Part shown: in pieces, positions 34,206-46,332 of the stretch
Layout of the letters: each line of letters begins with the position of its first letter
Numbering within the stretch: the stretch's first letter is position 1
DNA from: Apiotrichum sp. Y4204
Lineage: Eukaryota; Basidiomycota; Tremellomycetes; Trichosporonales; Trichosporonaceae
Assembly (NCBI GenBank): GCA_025531455.1
Contig: JAMYHL010000025.1
Location: 62,001 to 126,000 of the forward strand
Direction: 5' to 3'
Length of the DNA stretch: 64,000 nucleotides
Notes under the pieces: model-generated
Told to the model about the DNA's origin: nothing
What the model saw: only the letters and a program-made list of their open reading frames with translations
Database searches by the model: none
Made by a program: the position numbers and the translations under genes

Positions 34206-35732
34206 TTACCACTGCGGCTGAACGTAGCCGGCATACAGAGGCTGCTGCATGTATTGAGCCTCGGGCATGCAGGCAGTCGCCTGTGTGTACAGGGGCTGCT
34301 GGAACTGAGGGTATGTGCTGAAGTCGACACATTCGTTGGACAGCGCCATGGGGAGGTTGGTGAAGTTGGCCTGGGCTGGTGTCCGCGGGGTCTCGGGACT
34401 CAAGGTAGCGCCAGAGGGGTCGGATGAGGGCTCGGAAATGGCAATCGAGCCGGGAGACATGCCGGAAGAGTGAGACAATGCCGGAACGTGCATCGACTCG
34501 CGGGTGGTAATCTCAGCGGGGGGGGCGAGGTCGCCAGTGTAGCCAAACACAGAGGTCATCTGCTGGTGGTTTCCTTGGCTCGAGCCAGGACGGCTCTGGG
34601 GACGACCCGGAGAGCCAGCCGGGAAGGTCCACTGGCGGAGCGCAACGGCATTAGCGTGGCCAGGCGAGAAGCGCTGGCGGGGAGCAGGGCCGAAAGAGGC
34701 GGCCTGGGTGGCATAGGCGCCAGGCTGGAAAGCGGCAGGAATGACCTGAGGAGAAGACTGAGACCGAGAGCGCATGGGCATGGGGACCTGCATGTGGGCG
34801 GGGAAGAAAGCGTAAGGATGTTGGCTGGGACCCGCAACACCCATGGGGAAGGCCTCCCGGGGGTAGGGATCCATACCCATGGCAGAGTAGGAGCGGACAA
34901 TGCCCATGGGAGGAGTGATTGCGTGACGGCGAGCAGTCGGAAGAGGGCGGCCCTCTTCGATGCGGCGGCGCTTAACACCGTCCCACCACTTGGAAGAGGC
35001 CTGGAAATGCGGGTGACCGAGACGGAGACCGATGCGAAGGGCCTCCTCACGAGCCTCAGAGTCACGGACTTCGCGGCCCTGCATGACGGCCTCGTCAAGC
35101 CAGCGATGCATCTCCTCCTCAATGGCCGGGTAACGACCGCCGGGGCGACGAGCAAGGAGACCAGCGCCGGGGGCGTCCGAGTCGAGCCAACGCTCCTCCT
35201 GATTCAGAATCTTGGAGATGGTCGAGCGGTCGACGGAGTACTGCTTGGCAATGTCCTCCTGGCGGATCTTGCCCTGGCTGGTACGGTAGATCTGGCAGAT
35301 GCGGCGCTTGTCCTCAGGGGTGAGCTTGCGCTTGCGGCGGCCAGCCTGGCGAGGAGCCTCTGAAGCAGGGTCGGAGGAACCGGAGGGGGAAGCGTGAGCG
35401 GATGCGCTCTCGATAGCATTTGGGCTCGAGTGAATCACGCTGTTGGGGAAGTTGGGGGTGGCAGCAGAGGTGGGAACAGATGTACTTGAAGGCTCAACCT
35501 TGGGGATGGTCGACTCGAGCGTGAATGGAGCCGGGGTGGTGATGAGGGAAGCGGGGGTGGAGTACATGTTGGGATCGAAAGAGGCAGGAGCAGGCTGCAT
35601 GTATTGCTGCTCCTGGATGGTGGCCTCGTCATGCTGCTGATGCTGCTGCTGCTGAGCCATAAACATGAACATGAAGTCGACGTCCTCGTGGACCTCCGGG
35701 GTGTAGCTTGGGGTAGCCATTTGAGAGGCCAT
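34206..35732 (-). CDS. CENP-B-type helix-turn-helix DNA-binding protein without transposase domain
   Basis: Single exon, 508 aa from the ATG at 35732. The frame is open for 34 further codons upstream, but that part lacks low-complexity features of the protein and is probably leader. The central region has two DNA-binding helix-turn-helix modules in the CENP-B/pogo order. First is RKRKLTPEDKRRICQIYRTS through QEDIAKQYSVDRSTISKIL. Second is the Tc5-type module RYPAIEEEMHRWLDEAV through FQASSKWWDGVKRRR. The flanks are Gln/Pro/Ser-rich and disordered. No DDE transposase domain follows, only a Pro/Ser/Gln-rich tail. It is therefore best read as a domesticated pogo-derived DNA-binding protein, a transcription or chromatin factor. 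The target is unknown. Confidence 0.8.
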   Translation of the reverse strand: MASQMATPSYTPEVHEDVDFMFMFMAQQQQHQQHDEATIQEQQYMQPAPASFDPNMYSTPASLITTPAPFTLESTIPKVEPSSTSVPTSAATPNFPNSVIHSSPNAIESASAHASPSGSSDPASEAPRQAGRRKRKLTPEDKRRICQIYRTSQGKIRQEDIAKQYSVDRSTISKILNQEERWLDSDAPGAGLLARRPGGRYPAIEEEMHRWLDEAVMQGREVRDSEAREEALRIGLRLGHPHFQASSKWWDGVKRRRIEEGRPLPTARRHAITPPMGIVRSYSAMGMDPYPREAFPMGVAGPSQHPYAFFPAHMQVPMPMRSRSQSSPQVIPAAFQPGAYATQAASFGPAPRQRFSPGHANAVALRQWTFPAGSPGRPQSRPGSSQGNHQQMTSVFGYTGDLAPPAEITTRESMHVPALSHSSGMSPGSIAISEPSSDPSGATLSPETPRTPAQANFTNLPMALSNECVDFSTYPQFQQPLYTQATACMPEAQYMQQPLYAGYVQPQW

Positions 35733-38700
35733 TTTGGAAACAGGCGTTGGGAGGAGAATCAAAATCGAATCGCTCAGCGAAGGTGGACGTGAAAGAAAAG
35801 AACAGGTCGTGGACGTCAAACGGACTGAACACATGAGCTTTGGTGCAAACAGATGATGAGAAGAGAGAGAGTGTGTGGGCGTGTGGATGGGATACTAACA
35901 GGTCGTGAAAGGCGAATGTTCAAGGTCGTCAAGACTTCTTTAAGAGCAAGCAATACGATGTCGGCGTTGATATGACAGCGATAGCAGAGAAGAATAAATT
36001 CGTGGCACGTCGAGCGCGTTGGGGTTCGTTGAAATGAAAAGAGATGAGGATGAGGTGAAGGGGGGATGACGGTAGGATAGGAAGACGAACTAGTCGTCAG
36101 ATAAGGAGGATGCAAGTCGAAGGCGGGGTGAAAGATACAAGTGGGGGGGTCTGCAAAAGAAGACTCTCTGCAGCCCTTTTATTTAATAAAGCTGACCTGC
36201 AGAGAGGACGAAGTAGTGAGTGAGAGACAGCGCATGTGTGTAGAGGACGAGAGAAGAGGAGGAGCATACAGTACTGGACAGGACAAGGGAGTGTGTGTGT
36301 GGATGGGTACTGCACTAGCCCAGGTGCAGCGGTTCCTACCCGGTCGGCCTCCGGTCGCAGGCGGAATGCGTGTTACCGGCGCACGGACCAAATCGATCTG
36401 CCCAGCTTGCCCAGCCTCCCCCTTGTGCTCCGCGCCGCTGTGCCATGTCGCCTGATCGCCTGAATCGCGAGGCATGCTGATTGTCTGTCCTCTGATCTTC
36501 CGCGTGCCCTCTGCTCTTCTGCCTTCACAACATAACGAACAGCTGCTCGGTGCCACCCCGCCCAGGGAAAAATTGTCCTGAAGGCACAGATCAGCATGGG
36601 CCCTGAACCTTTTTCTCATTTTCATAACTCCTGCCGCTCTCAAGCCCCCAGCCCGTATCCCCTCGGCCTGCCCCCTCGCGAATGCCCCCGCGCAGCTGAT
36701 CAACGAACCCTTCCTGCTGTACTTTTCTCGACCTCGGGTTTGATGCCTTGTCTGTGGGCACGTCCTCTGGCGGTATGCCTCCCTCTCGCTGGTCATCGCT
36801 CAATGTCTCCCCTCTTCCCCCTCCCTCCCCTCTTCCCCCTCCCTTCCCCTAGTAACCCCTGCACACCTGTGTGCTTCGTGCATCGCTGTGTCCTGCCTGC
36901 ATAGCTCCATCTACAGAAACCCCCCGTTTGGCTGGTTGGTTGTATACACCCAAGCACCGACGATTCTGATAGACGCCGAGGTCGGCCCAGTCCACACTGC
37001 ATCCGGCAAGGGACTTCACCACGCTCACTGCTGATGTAAAGCCGATCTGGAATGAGACACGCTTGGTCGGCTGTTCGAGTTGCGGATCGCACGCAGTCAG
37101 ACATGCCGGACGCGACGCCCCTGCGTCGGCGGCGCAAGTGTTAGCCCCAGACCATCGAGCCGATTGTTTTACCTGCATGGCTGTTTTTCCGCGATTTCCC
37201 ATGGTTTATTGCAGCCTCATGTCGGCGCACCCCACTGCGGCTCCACAGACCTCGCTGAACAGTGATCGATGTCGCGCCAGAGGACGCTAAAGGAGCAGAG
37301 GGGACCAAGGCCCTGTGGGTGATCATGAGTTGTTTCGCAGGTCCCCCAGCACCCAGTACCTCGAGCATGCCGTACACGTTGTTTTCCATACCCTGAATCC
37401 ACTCAAATCTGCAGTGCCTGGGACGCCCGGTGTTTGCCGCTTCGGCCAGCAACAAGCAGAGTGACCGCCGACCATTCGGGCGATTTTTGATTTTTTTTCT
37501 TCTTCTTTAACACCATGCTGCGACAGAGTATACCAGAGAGGGCTATCTCCTCGATTGAACTTTACTTGTGGCTCCCCACTTATCTAGATCGCGTGCTAGG
37601 TGAGGGCGCCAGTGGCTAGCGGCTGTTACAGCATCATCATCTCTGCCAACGTACGAGTGATGTACACGATGACACAATATCGCTGAATTGATCATGCGAC
37701 ATCATTGCACGAAATTAGCCAACGTTCCATAGCGAGTCCACATGGGGCACCCAACTAGGCTACGGCACGGGCCGGAGGTTTTGCAGAGAGCCCGTCGAGC
37801 TATATGTCTCAAAAAACCGCTTGTCATTGAATGCTCGACCATCGACACTACTGCCAAGCCATGGGAAGTCGGTTCAGGTCATCAGTAGTAGTATTACAAG
37901 TAGTGGGATCACCAGCTTCAAGCGTCCAGGAGGAAATGAGCGGATTTGACGGGGTCCTTGATGAAGCGACGTACGCGAGCGTTACATCGATTGCCTTAGG
38001 CGACCTGGGACAGGTATCCATGTATGCCGTAACGAACGTTGAATTTTTCCTTTTCTCCTTGCCCTGCATATCTTCTCCACATGATCTCCTACGCGCTGCC
38101 CGCGCTATCCAAATGGGGTGGAAAGGCCGCGGGCTTGATGCCGACCACTCCAAAGGACCATGCTGCTCACTTCGCTTGAGTTTTGAGAGTGCAGCATCTG
38201 TGCCCTCTCCTTTTGCAACCGACGCTGTCTATCAAACAATTCAGCCGTGATGGGCCAAAGCCCTGACAGTACATCTTATGCTCGTAGACCGGGGACCGAG
38301 AGAGTGGCTTTCGTGCCTCTGGAGGTTTTTTATCTCCGGTTAGCATGGAAGGCGGGCGGTCGCTCCTCAGTCCACAGGCGTCGAGGATTGAGGACTGAGG
38401 GCGCCATCTTACCGACTAGGGTCCTCACCTGCTGCCCTCCAGTCCACGCAGTCCGCCAAGTTGGACGACTGGTAGCCTTCATACTCTGGGTTTGACTCTC
38501 GAAGAATGCGATAGGCTTCAGCCCCAAGTTTGGGAGCTTATGGCACCCATTTTCCCCCTCAAATCCTCAGACGTTGGCCAATGCAGAACATTTGACAGAA
38601 GCATGCATCGACAGATACTGTAACTGTAAGTGACTTCCAGGACCTAGCAAGGAACTAACTTTGGATGTAGAAGTGTCACGCTTGTAACGCCACCAACCGT

Positions 38701-41700
38701 AATCGTAAGTAACAGATAACAAAATGGTGACATGAGGATTAATAGAAAGAAAAGGAGTAGAAAAAAAAAAAAAAAATCCCGGCTTTGGCCGGACTGGACC
38801 GTGCGATGCCGACTCATGTTAACTGGCATGTGGAATCAACGCATCGGAATGAGTGGCAGCGCCAGTCAACGCGCAACGCTCATCGCCGCTTTCGCAGCCA
38901 CGACACCCTCCGAGTTCCGACACAGTTGACTGCCGTCAGCCATCCAATCACATGCCCCAAGATGGGCCAAGATGAATGGACAATGTCCGTGCACTTGGAT
39001 GACGTACTGTATCATCGGACAACCGGGTGGCAGAGGCGCTGAGAGTGTGGCGCATAGCTGATTGTCCGAGCGGTTTGCATTGCGGACAATGATTGACCAT
39101 TTCAGTGGTCTGTCGACACAATACATCTCTAGAGACAATACCATCTCTAGACACAATACCAAAGCAGATCCGAAACAATGCCGGTGGAAAGTTGGATGTT
39201 CAACAGGTCGTACTACATGGCAAGGAGACAATTGAGGCTGGATTGAGCATAGGTTGCGATACCGGGAGAGGTATAGCTTGCGGAGAGTGGCGCTCTTTGG
39301 GATCATCACGTGCAGCCCCGCTCAACTCCCACGGAAAATCGCTGGCGCTGTGGCGACATGCGTTGGGCAACGAGGAAACCCAACGTCATGTGCAAAGTGG
39401 AGCAGTGGCTGGTGGGCATAGTTATTACCATGAGAAAAGTGGGTCCGCAATGTAACGGAGAAGCGGCGATGATAGTGGCGCGGGAGCGGGACGGGTAGCC
39501 CGCGGAGCATGCGGTGCTCCATGCGGACCGCATGGCAGCCTCAGCAAGGGTATAGTAGCTTTACGTTTGGGGCCCAATGTAGCTTTGCATCCGGCCATCG
39601 GAGTGCCAACCATTCGTGCGCCACCAAGAGGGAGCCGTTCGGACGAGGCCTAGGTTGTCGTTGAAACTCGTTATTGGAGGTGGAGCAGCGCGGACGGGAG
39701 CGGAGGGGGCTGAGGGTGGCGTCTTCCGGACTTTCAGCCCCACCCAGGATCAGCTGGGCCCGACAGACTCGAGGGATAGTGGTCAAGCCATTCAGCTATG
39801 CTGGAGACTGTGGCGCATGGAGTGCGTACGTGAAGCTCTGCACCACCGTCCACCGGCAACCTAAAACAATGCCACATTCTGCTGCGCCGATGGAGACCGC
39901 GCTGCCGTCCTGGGCCAAGGCGTGGATGTCCCCGTATGACTGGCATCCCTCAAAATCGCCATGGTCAAGAGTTTATCCTGCTCGTCCCATATTCACTCTC
40001 CTCGGAGATATTGTCCGGGTAAGCGACCGGCTTGGCAGGCATCTTTCGGAGCAAAGTAGAAATTGCATCGTTTAGAGCCAAGATTAGGATTTCATTTAAC
40101 GTACAGTACCAGCCAGACAAAGCCCGTTACCTCTCGTATGATCGCGATCTCGTCGCCTGCATCGTCGTCTGCATCCGCTGGACGCCTTCTGTTGGCCAGA
40201 TGAGGTCATGAGAACTAAAAGTCCGTATATGTCGGCCCATACCACAAAGCGCATTTGCCCAGGTATGATCGCGGTCAATCAAGAGGTACCGTGAGGAACC
40301 TTCTGAGGAACGGTCACTAGGAACAGGTACAGGCACTTATGCAGCTAGACCTCGATTGCTCTCGATCCCACACTTGGTCGGCCATATCGCACGACTTCTC
40401 TGGTCGACTCTATCCGCCGCGATGGCGCCGAGAGAAATAAAAGACAAGAATAATATAACATTACCTCCCAAGCGAGGCACCCCGGTTCCTCAAGTTCCTC
40501 TGGTTCCTCCAACATGCCCAAGATCCCACACGCTTACGGCGCGCAAGTCATTTCATGACCGTGTCTGTGCCTTGGTTGTTCCATTGCATTTCGGTCAGGT
40601 TCGAATCTTTCTCTTGTTCCTTTATTGAACCTCCGATGCTCTGCTGGAAATGTGGTGGTACCACTTGGCGGACTTTGCCAGTGGTTGCGTTCATTTTAGG
40701 GCCTGGCGGACCAGAGCTCGGGAAAATACCTCGCTATCCTACTAACTCTCACGGCCCGACTCACACTGCCCAAGCACCATTGTCTCTCCACAGCGCAGAG
40801 CACCATTTGCGTACCAGAGTACGCATTCATTCCGGGCTAAACGGACAGATCTGTTCACGGACTAACGAACCGAACTGCGTATCGTGTTGCCTGCCCGGGA
40901 CCTGCCCCTGGTCCGCCCGGGCCTCCCGAGATAGTGAGCATGCATTGTCTCTCATCCGAATACCTGTTTCGCCGGTTTATTAGTGTCCGATGCGGATCGG
41001 AACACGGACCGGGTTAGCCCCATTTGACCCGCAGCTACGAGAGTCGGATGTGTAGGGTGAGCATCAAGCGAGAATCAGACTAGCGAGGCGGCGATGCCAC
41101 TAGCCACTGGTGTTGCGATCGGCGACACTTAGATCGTATAGTAAAGATAGCGTTATGTTCGTCGCAGCATGAAGTCAGTCGGTGAGAATTGTCGGCGTTT
41201 GCAAGGGGCTTATTGACATATGACATACCGCGCAGCGCCAGCCATCTTCTCAAGTCGCCCCTCGTGACCGCAGTAACAGTAACATTCCTCTCTGGTAAGT
41301 AGTCCTCGTTAATGTGAATAGAGATCGAGGACGGAATGTGGCTGTCAAGGTTAGAAAACCATAACGGAGAGGACGGACCTCGGTCCTGGCGGGAAACGCC
41401 GGTCGCACGACATGGGCCGTTCCTCCGCTGTGCACATGTTCGAAGTGCCACCCACGAAGATGAGCATGTGTTACATGATCATCTCCTCACTTTGAATGTC
41501 GGGCAAGCACACTGCATACTGCAGACTGCGAACACGGAATGTAATGTGACTGGCCCTTGCCGAACAGACGCCAGCAAACCCGCATTCCTACAGAGGTTTC
41601 GTCCTGCCCTCACAATCCACAGCGCCACTCATGAGAAGGACTTTGCTGAAAAGCTGATGTCTCGTCTCTAGCTCATGCCTCTATGCAACCATTGCGACAA

Positions 41701-43771
41701 CCTTTGTCCCCAGGTTGCCACCGCTTCACTACATCCAGACCATCAAGGCGCATCGGTGTGCCGCTCGGAACGCACATCTGTGCGATGTGCGTTGCGGAGG
41801 ATAGATGCGCTGTATGCGCTGCTGATGGAAACATACTGAAAACATGCTGACGTTTGAGAGCTATAATCTCCGCGATCTGCTATCTGCAGTTGATCGGCAT
41901 CGGTGTCGGGGAGATCTGGTGATCTGGTGGGACCCAGCCCAGAGTCCATGGATGGGATCAGCAGCTGAAACAGACCCGACCGAGATGAAACACCACTTCC
42001 CTGCACTTATGAAACGATCTCGTCGCAGCTCTCAGACAACCAACATGCATGCATGCACCGATGCTAGGATCGGTGCTGTGTGTGCAAGACACTGCCTGCA
42101 TCGCCAGTTATCATACTCTCGACGTCGCCTCAGGATGGTAGGTATTCTGGATGACTGGAGTCACTCCGGGCTTCCATTGCTGCTTCATGATATGACTCTT
42201 GCAGGAAACGCCGTTTCTGTGCCCTGGCAGGACGTAGTAGTAATCCTCAGCCACTGAGGCTGTCCAGTCTCGAGTACGATGCTGTGTACCAGTTTTGCGA
42301 GCTTGAGACTTGCTGTACAGACTCTAGGGGCAGGATGTCAGAGAGAAGAGCTGTCAACATGGACACTCACTTCCTTCCCCGACTCTGCTAGTCTCCCGGT
42401 CTCGTAAGCCGTCATGTTGGTGGTCGGCTAACGTTCGCCTGCCTTGAGATGGTGTGACTTCGTCTCCATGCACCTATTCGACACAGCTCACGCGCTATGC
42501 CTCTGCCCTGCATGCACTGGGCGGCGCGCTGGCGGCGCTGGACTCGTCGGTGCGAATCTGTGGCACCGGAACAGGGTCGTCGGCATGCCGGAATCGGCCC
42601 AGGAACCCACCGACTTGCCCAATCTGCCAAGTGTTGGGTCCCAACGCACGATACATGTTAGGAATAGGACAGTCGACGCCCATCGCCACATTTCGCTATT
42701 TGCCAGTTGCGCCAGTTGTCCACTGCCTTCCGGCATGCATTGGGGCCAGTTGTCCGTCGAGCCCGAAACTAGATAGGGAGACAGGTTCCTTTCCGCTACA
42801 GCTGCGTCGCCTGCTCCTCTGTCCTAAAAACGGTCATCCACTGCGCGTTTCCTTGCCAGCAATGGCCATGGTTGATGTCGGCCAAATTCTCAATAGGATC
42901 CAATGCTGTAAGGGCCAAATTCTCAATAGGATCCAATGCTGTAAGTGGACCACGACCGAAAACACGGGTCAGGACATTGACCCACTGTGGAGGGCTGCAC
43001 CGTGCGGGTTCATGACGGACTACGCGGCATTGACTCTCACCTGCCACAACCCCAGACTCGCTCCGCACTGCTGCACAGGACATGTTCCGCACAGCTATAT
43101 CAGGCCTGTGTTTTGAGGGCCCAGTGGGACGTGGAGGAGACGGCCGTTCCAGAGGCGTTTTGGCCTAGCCGGGGTTGCACCCAGTGGGCCAGGCGCTTGA
43201 GTTTCTTGCTGGGTTTCGCAGCAGCATTGGACACGTAGGGCGAGACCCAGCGTGCCCACTCCGGTGGTTAAGTTCGCGCATCCGTGGACCATGCCCTCGT
43301 CGTCCGACCACCGGACGTGGTGTGTGATCCGGGTGGGAAGCGCTGTGTTGCCTCATCTGACGCGGTGCTGAGAATGCGGTGACCTGGGCCAGGGAGGCTG
43401 TGATGATGAAACGCGACCAGTGTACAGCCTGGGGTCAGTGATACTAGTTCAGGTCATCGCAGGATCTTGCTGTTTGCGTGTCTCTGGCTATGCATTCTCC
43501 GCAACTTGTGTTGGTCGACTGACTTGTGCATGCATGGGTGGTGGGGCGATTGGGGAGCCCCCTCGACTCGGTGTCCAGTCGGAACCACACTGTCAACTGG
43601 GAAAGCCGAGGTGGCAAGATCGCGGGGCTCCACAATCGGGATTGACCGATTTCTGAAACGACTCACAATCCGACCTGCCGACTGCCAGCGCCTGAGCGCA
43701 CATTGACGCGCCGAGCATGCAATTACTCGCTTCCATCTTTACCCAGACGATCATCGGACAAGCTGGACACC
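35733..43771. other. 8-kb gene-poor interval
   Basis: I find no supported protein gene, tRNA or transposon core. The first few hundred bases are the promoter and leader of the CENP-B-type gene. The rest has small local duplications: a 19-nt CT-rich tandem near 36805-36845, an 18-nt tandem at 39124-39159 and a 33-nt tandem at 42880-42945. A poly-A run of about 17 lies near 38760. Short ORFs here have no family features, and their amino-acid composition looks like translated noncoding sequence. Confidence 0.5.
42880..42945. repeat. Perfect tandem duplication of a 33-nt unit
   Basis: Two identical copies, 42880-42912 and 42913-42945, each beginning GGCCAAATTCTC and containing a GGATCC site. Identity suggests recent slippage or duplication. 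Confidence 0.9.
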
Positions 43772-44638
43772 ATGACCATCCAGGACCTGTGGGGCGTGAA
43801 CGCTCTCGACCTGGGGGCATACCTCAAGCGCATCGGCTCATTTTCCTGTACCCCGTCCGTAACGGCGCTCGACCAGCTCATCGCCGCGCACCTCAGCACA
43901 TTCTCGTTCGACAACGTGGATGTCCTTCTCGGCACTCACCCCGGCGTTTCTCTGGCGGCTGTGAGCGCCAAGTTCATCGGGCGCGGCCGCGGGGGATACT
44001 GTTACGAGCACGTGACGCTGTTCGCCGCGGCGCTCGAGCGGCTAGGCTATGGCGTACGGCGGCTGCTTGGTCGCAGGAGCATGGTCAAGGCACGGACGCA
44101 CATGAGTATAGCGGTCACGATCCCCGGTGAGGACGGCGAGCGGCTCGTGGACATTGGTATGGGGCAGTCGCTCGCGGTCTCCCTCCCACTCGTGGATGGT
44201 GCCGAGTCACGGGGTGTCTTCCGGCACAAGGTGGTTCGCCAACGCGAGCCAGACGACGGGTGGCAGGTACACCTGTGGCGTGGCACCGCGGGCGAGTGGG
44301 AGCTCTTCGTGTCGTCCGACAACATGACCGTGCGGCCGGCAGACGTGGCGATGGCCCACATGTGGTCGAGTAATGGTGGCGGGCCATTCAACGACCAGCT
44401 CTTCGTTGGCCGATACGTATCGCCCAGCAACTATGTTGGCATCACAATCGCGAAGGACGGATACGCTGTCACTGAGCGCACGGTGGAAAAGACGGAGCGC
44501 CAGATCGTTTCGCGCACCGCGGCGCTTACGCTCGTGCGCGGCCTTGTCGGCGGGCTCGCGGACGATGAGGTCACCCAGCTCGACGCGAAGTTGGCGCTGC
44601 TGGACACTGATGTGGGTTTATCCCGTGATGATGACTGA
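43772..44638 (+). CDS. Arylamine N-acetyltransferase
   Basis: Single exon, 288 aa. Transfers acetyl (or malonyl) from CoA to arylamines and hydrazines in the cytosol. The catalytic triad is complete with family spacing: Cys77 in RGGYCYEH, His110 in ARTHMSI and Asp127 in VDIGMG. The N-terminal helical bundle contains the expected FSFDNVDVLLG. The start is the first ATG of the frame; the frame opens earlier only with non-ATG codons. It has no intron, whereas nearly all neighbours are split. The family is widespread in bacteria and patchy in fungi, so horizontal origin is possible but unproven. It stands alone between an 8-kb gene-poor stretch and a 1.7-kb spacer. Confidence 0.92.
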   Translation: MTIQDLWGVNALDLGAYLKRIGSFSCTPSVTALDQLIAAHLSTFSFDNVDVLLGTHPGVSLAAVSAKFIGRGRGGYCYEHVTLFAAALERLGYGVRRLLGRRSMVKARTHMSIAVTIPGEDGERLVDIGMGQSLAVSLPLVDGAESRGVFRHKVVRQREPDDGWQVHLWRGTAGEWELFVSSDNMTVRPADVAMAHMWSSNGGGPFNDQLFVGRYVSPSNYVGITIAKDGYAVTERTVEKTERQIVSRTAALTLVRGLVGGLADDEVTQLDAKLALLDTDVGLSRDDD

Positions 44639-46332
44639 TTTCAGCCGGCTCCGGAACCTCTTATCTGAAGGGCGGCGAGTTGCAAATGTGTAGGGTATAG
44701 TTAGACGGCGTGATGCATTTACACTGGTTTATACAGCTCTTGTCTGACTTGATCCCTGATGGAATCATAACCTGGGTCTGACGAGGACGACATTCCTCAG
44801 CCCGCCAGCTGATAGCTCATTTAAAGTCACAAGGCGCTATCTGCTGCAAGCCTAGATTCCTGTTGACTCTGTACTGATGCGATCAGGTTGCAACACTGAC
44901 TGTTTGGTAGGAAGAAGGATAACGGCTTCTCGAAAATGGTTCCAAGGTATAGGGCACCGAGCTTACAACTCCTCCAGCATCACCTTTGGACTCTGGTCCT
45001 ATGTCCCTTCGTATACCGGACTATCTCATGGCACCAGAATGACTTGATCTCGACGGGAAAGGATGCGGTAGCGGAAGAAGAACGAAGGAGAGGAAGAAAG
45101 ATAAGGGGAAAAAAATAGATAAAATATGATTAAATCAGTTAAACATGAAGTTGGGCTGAACGCGCGCAGGCGAACTCGAAAGACCAAACCTCTCACAGAA
45201 CACCCCGCACAGTACTCCCCATAGCAGCAGGGGTCTCAGAAGTCCGTGTATGCCTTATGAAAATGTTCACCGTTGGCCGGAAAGGCAGCCATGGGGCCAC
45301 TCACGGCACCCTCTACTCCTCAGATTTCAGTCCTCGACATCCAAGCTGTAAACCTCCCCCACCCGTCTCCACCGACCCACCAACGCTCACCAGGCTCTTC
45401 TCAGCCTACTTCCAGGTCCTCTCACCCCCTCCGCCCGTGAGCCCGGCAAAAACGACACTGCTCGAGCGCTGCTCGAGCTAATTCTCCGCCAGGGAGTCGA
45501 ACCCTGCTCTATCGCGGTGTGCTCCTCCTGCCGGAGGGCTCTCTCGACTGAGAGGCGATTATACTAACCGATATACTAGCGAAGAGGACGAAAGAGCGTT
45601 CTGGAGGCCAGCCGCCGCCGATTCGGAGGCGGGAAAGCGGACGGATGCAGCAGAGAGTAGCTTCGGGGAAGGTGATGGAGATGCCGGGGGTGTTGCGGCC
45701 CCGGCTCGCATGTTGAGTTGTCCTCGCTGTCCTCAGGAGGCTCCACAAGTTATATCATCGTCTTGTGTCCCTCGACATTGTCCTCACACTTCCGATTATC
45801 AGACTCGAAACGGATAGATGACCGAGGAAAAATGATCGTGGCTGAAACGGCTGCTGATCATTGTACTGTACCGCAGAAGTAGAGGCTCTCCCGGGTCTCA
45901 GGTTAGTTGAAGTACGGCTCATCAGATAGGGCATGATCTTCATGAGAAGTCTCCGCTCACCGAACCTGTGTGTTCCATGTGAGCCTACTACAGCGTAGGC
46001 AACCAAGGGTGGTCAGTTGTGAAGCACGTCAGGGCTCCGATGGCTTGTGGCAAGATGTCGCCGGCATCTTAACATTGTGCGACGTTGTGTGGACATCGAA
46101 AGAGGAGCACGCCAGGTAACATGGTGGCAGGGAAGCTGCGTTGAATCACACCTCCGTGATTACTCAAGTCAGACCCCGAGTGTCCAGGTCGGTGACATCC
46201 CCCTTCACTGACTCCAGTGAGCAGTAGCGATCAGTGAACAGTCGACTATATACTGCAACACTAGTTTCAAATTTCAACACATTATCATACAGCACATCGC
46301 TTCGAGCACAAACTACAACAATGCCTCGCAGT
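44639..46332. other. Intergenic, 1.7 kb, with tRNA-Glu
   Basis: Apart from tRNA-Glu at 45482-45585 no gene is seen. An AT-rich patch lies near 45105-45145. Confidence 0.5.
45482..45585 (-). tRNA. tRNA-Glu (anticodon CUC) with a 32-nt intron
   Basis: On the minus strand TCTTCGC pairs with GCGGAGA (one G-U), discriminator A. The D stem is GTAT/GTAT, as usual for Glu/Asp tRNAs. The anticodon stem ATCGC/GCGAT encloses C-T-CTC-A-C after removal of an intron at 45517-45548. The T stem CAGGG/CCCTG encloses TTCGACT. The intron contains a hairpin (CCCTCC...GGAGG) near the splice region. Confidence 0.92.

Noticed and set aside
40596..40610. B-box-like GGTTCGAATCT
   Set aside because: No A-box or pairing arms lie upstream or downstream at tRNA spacing.
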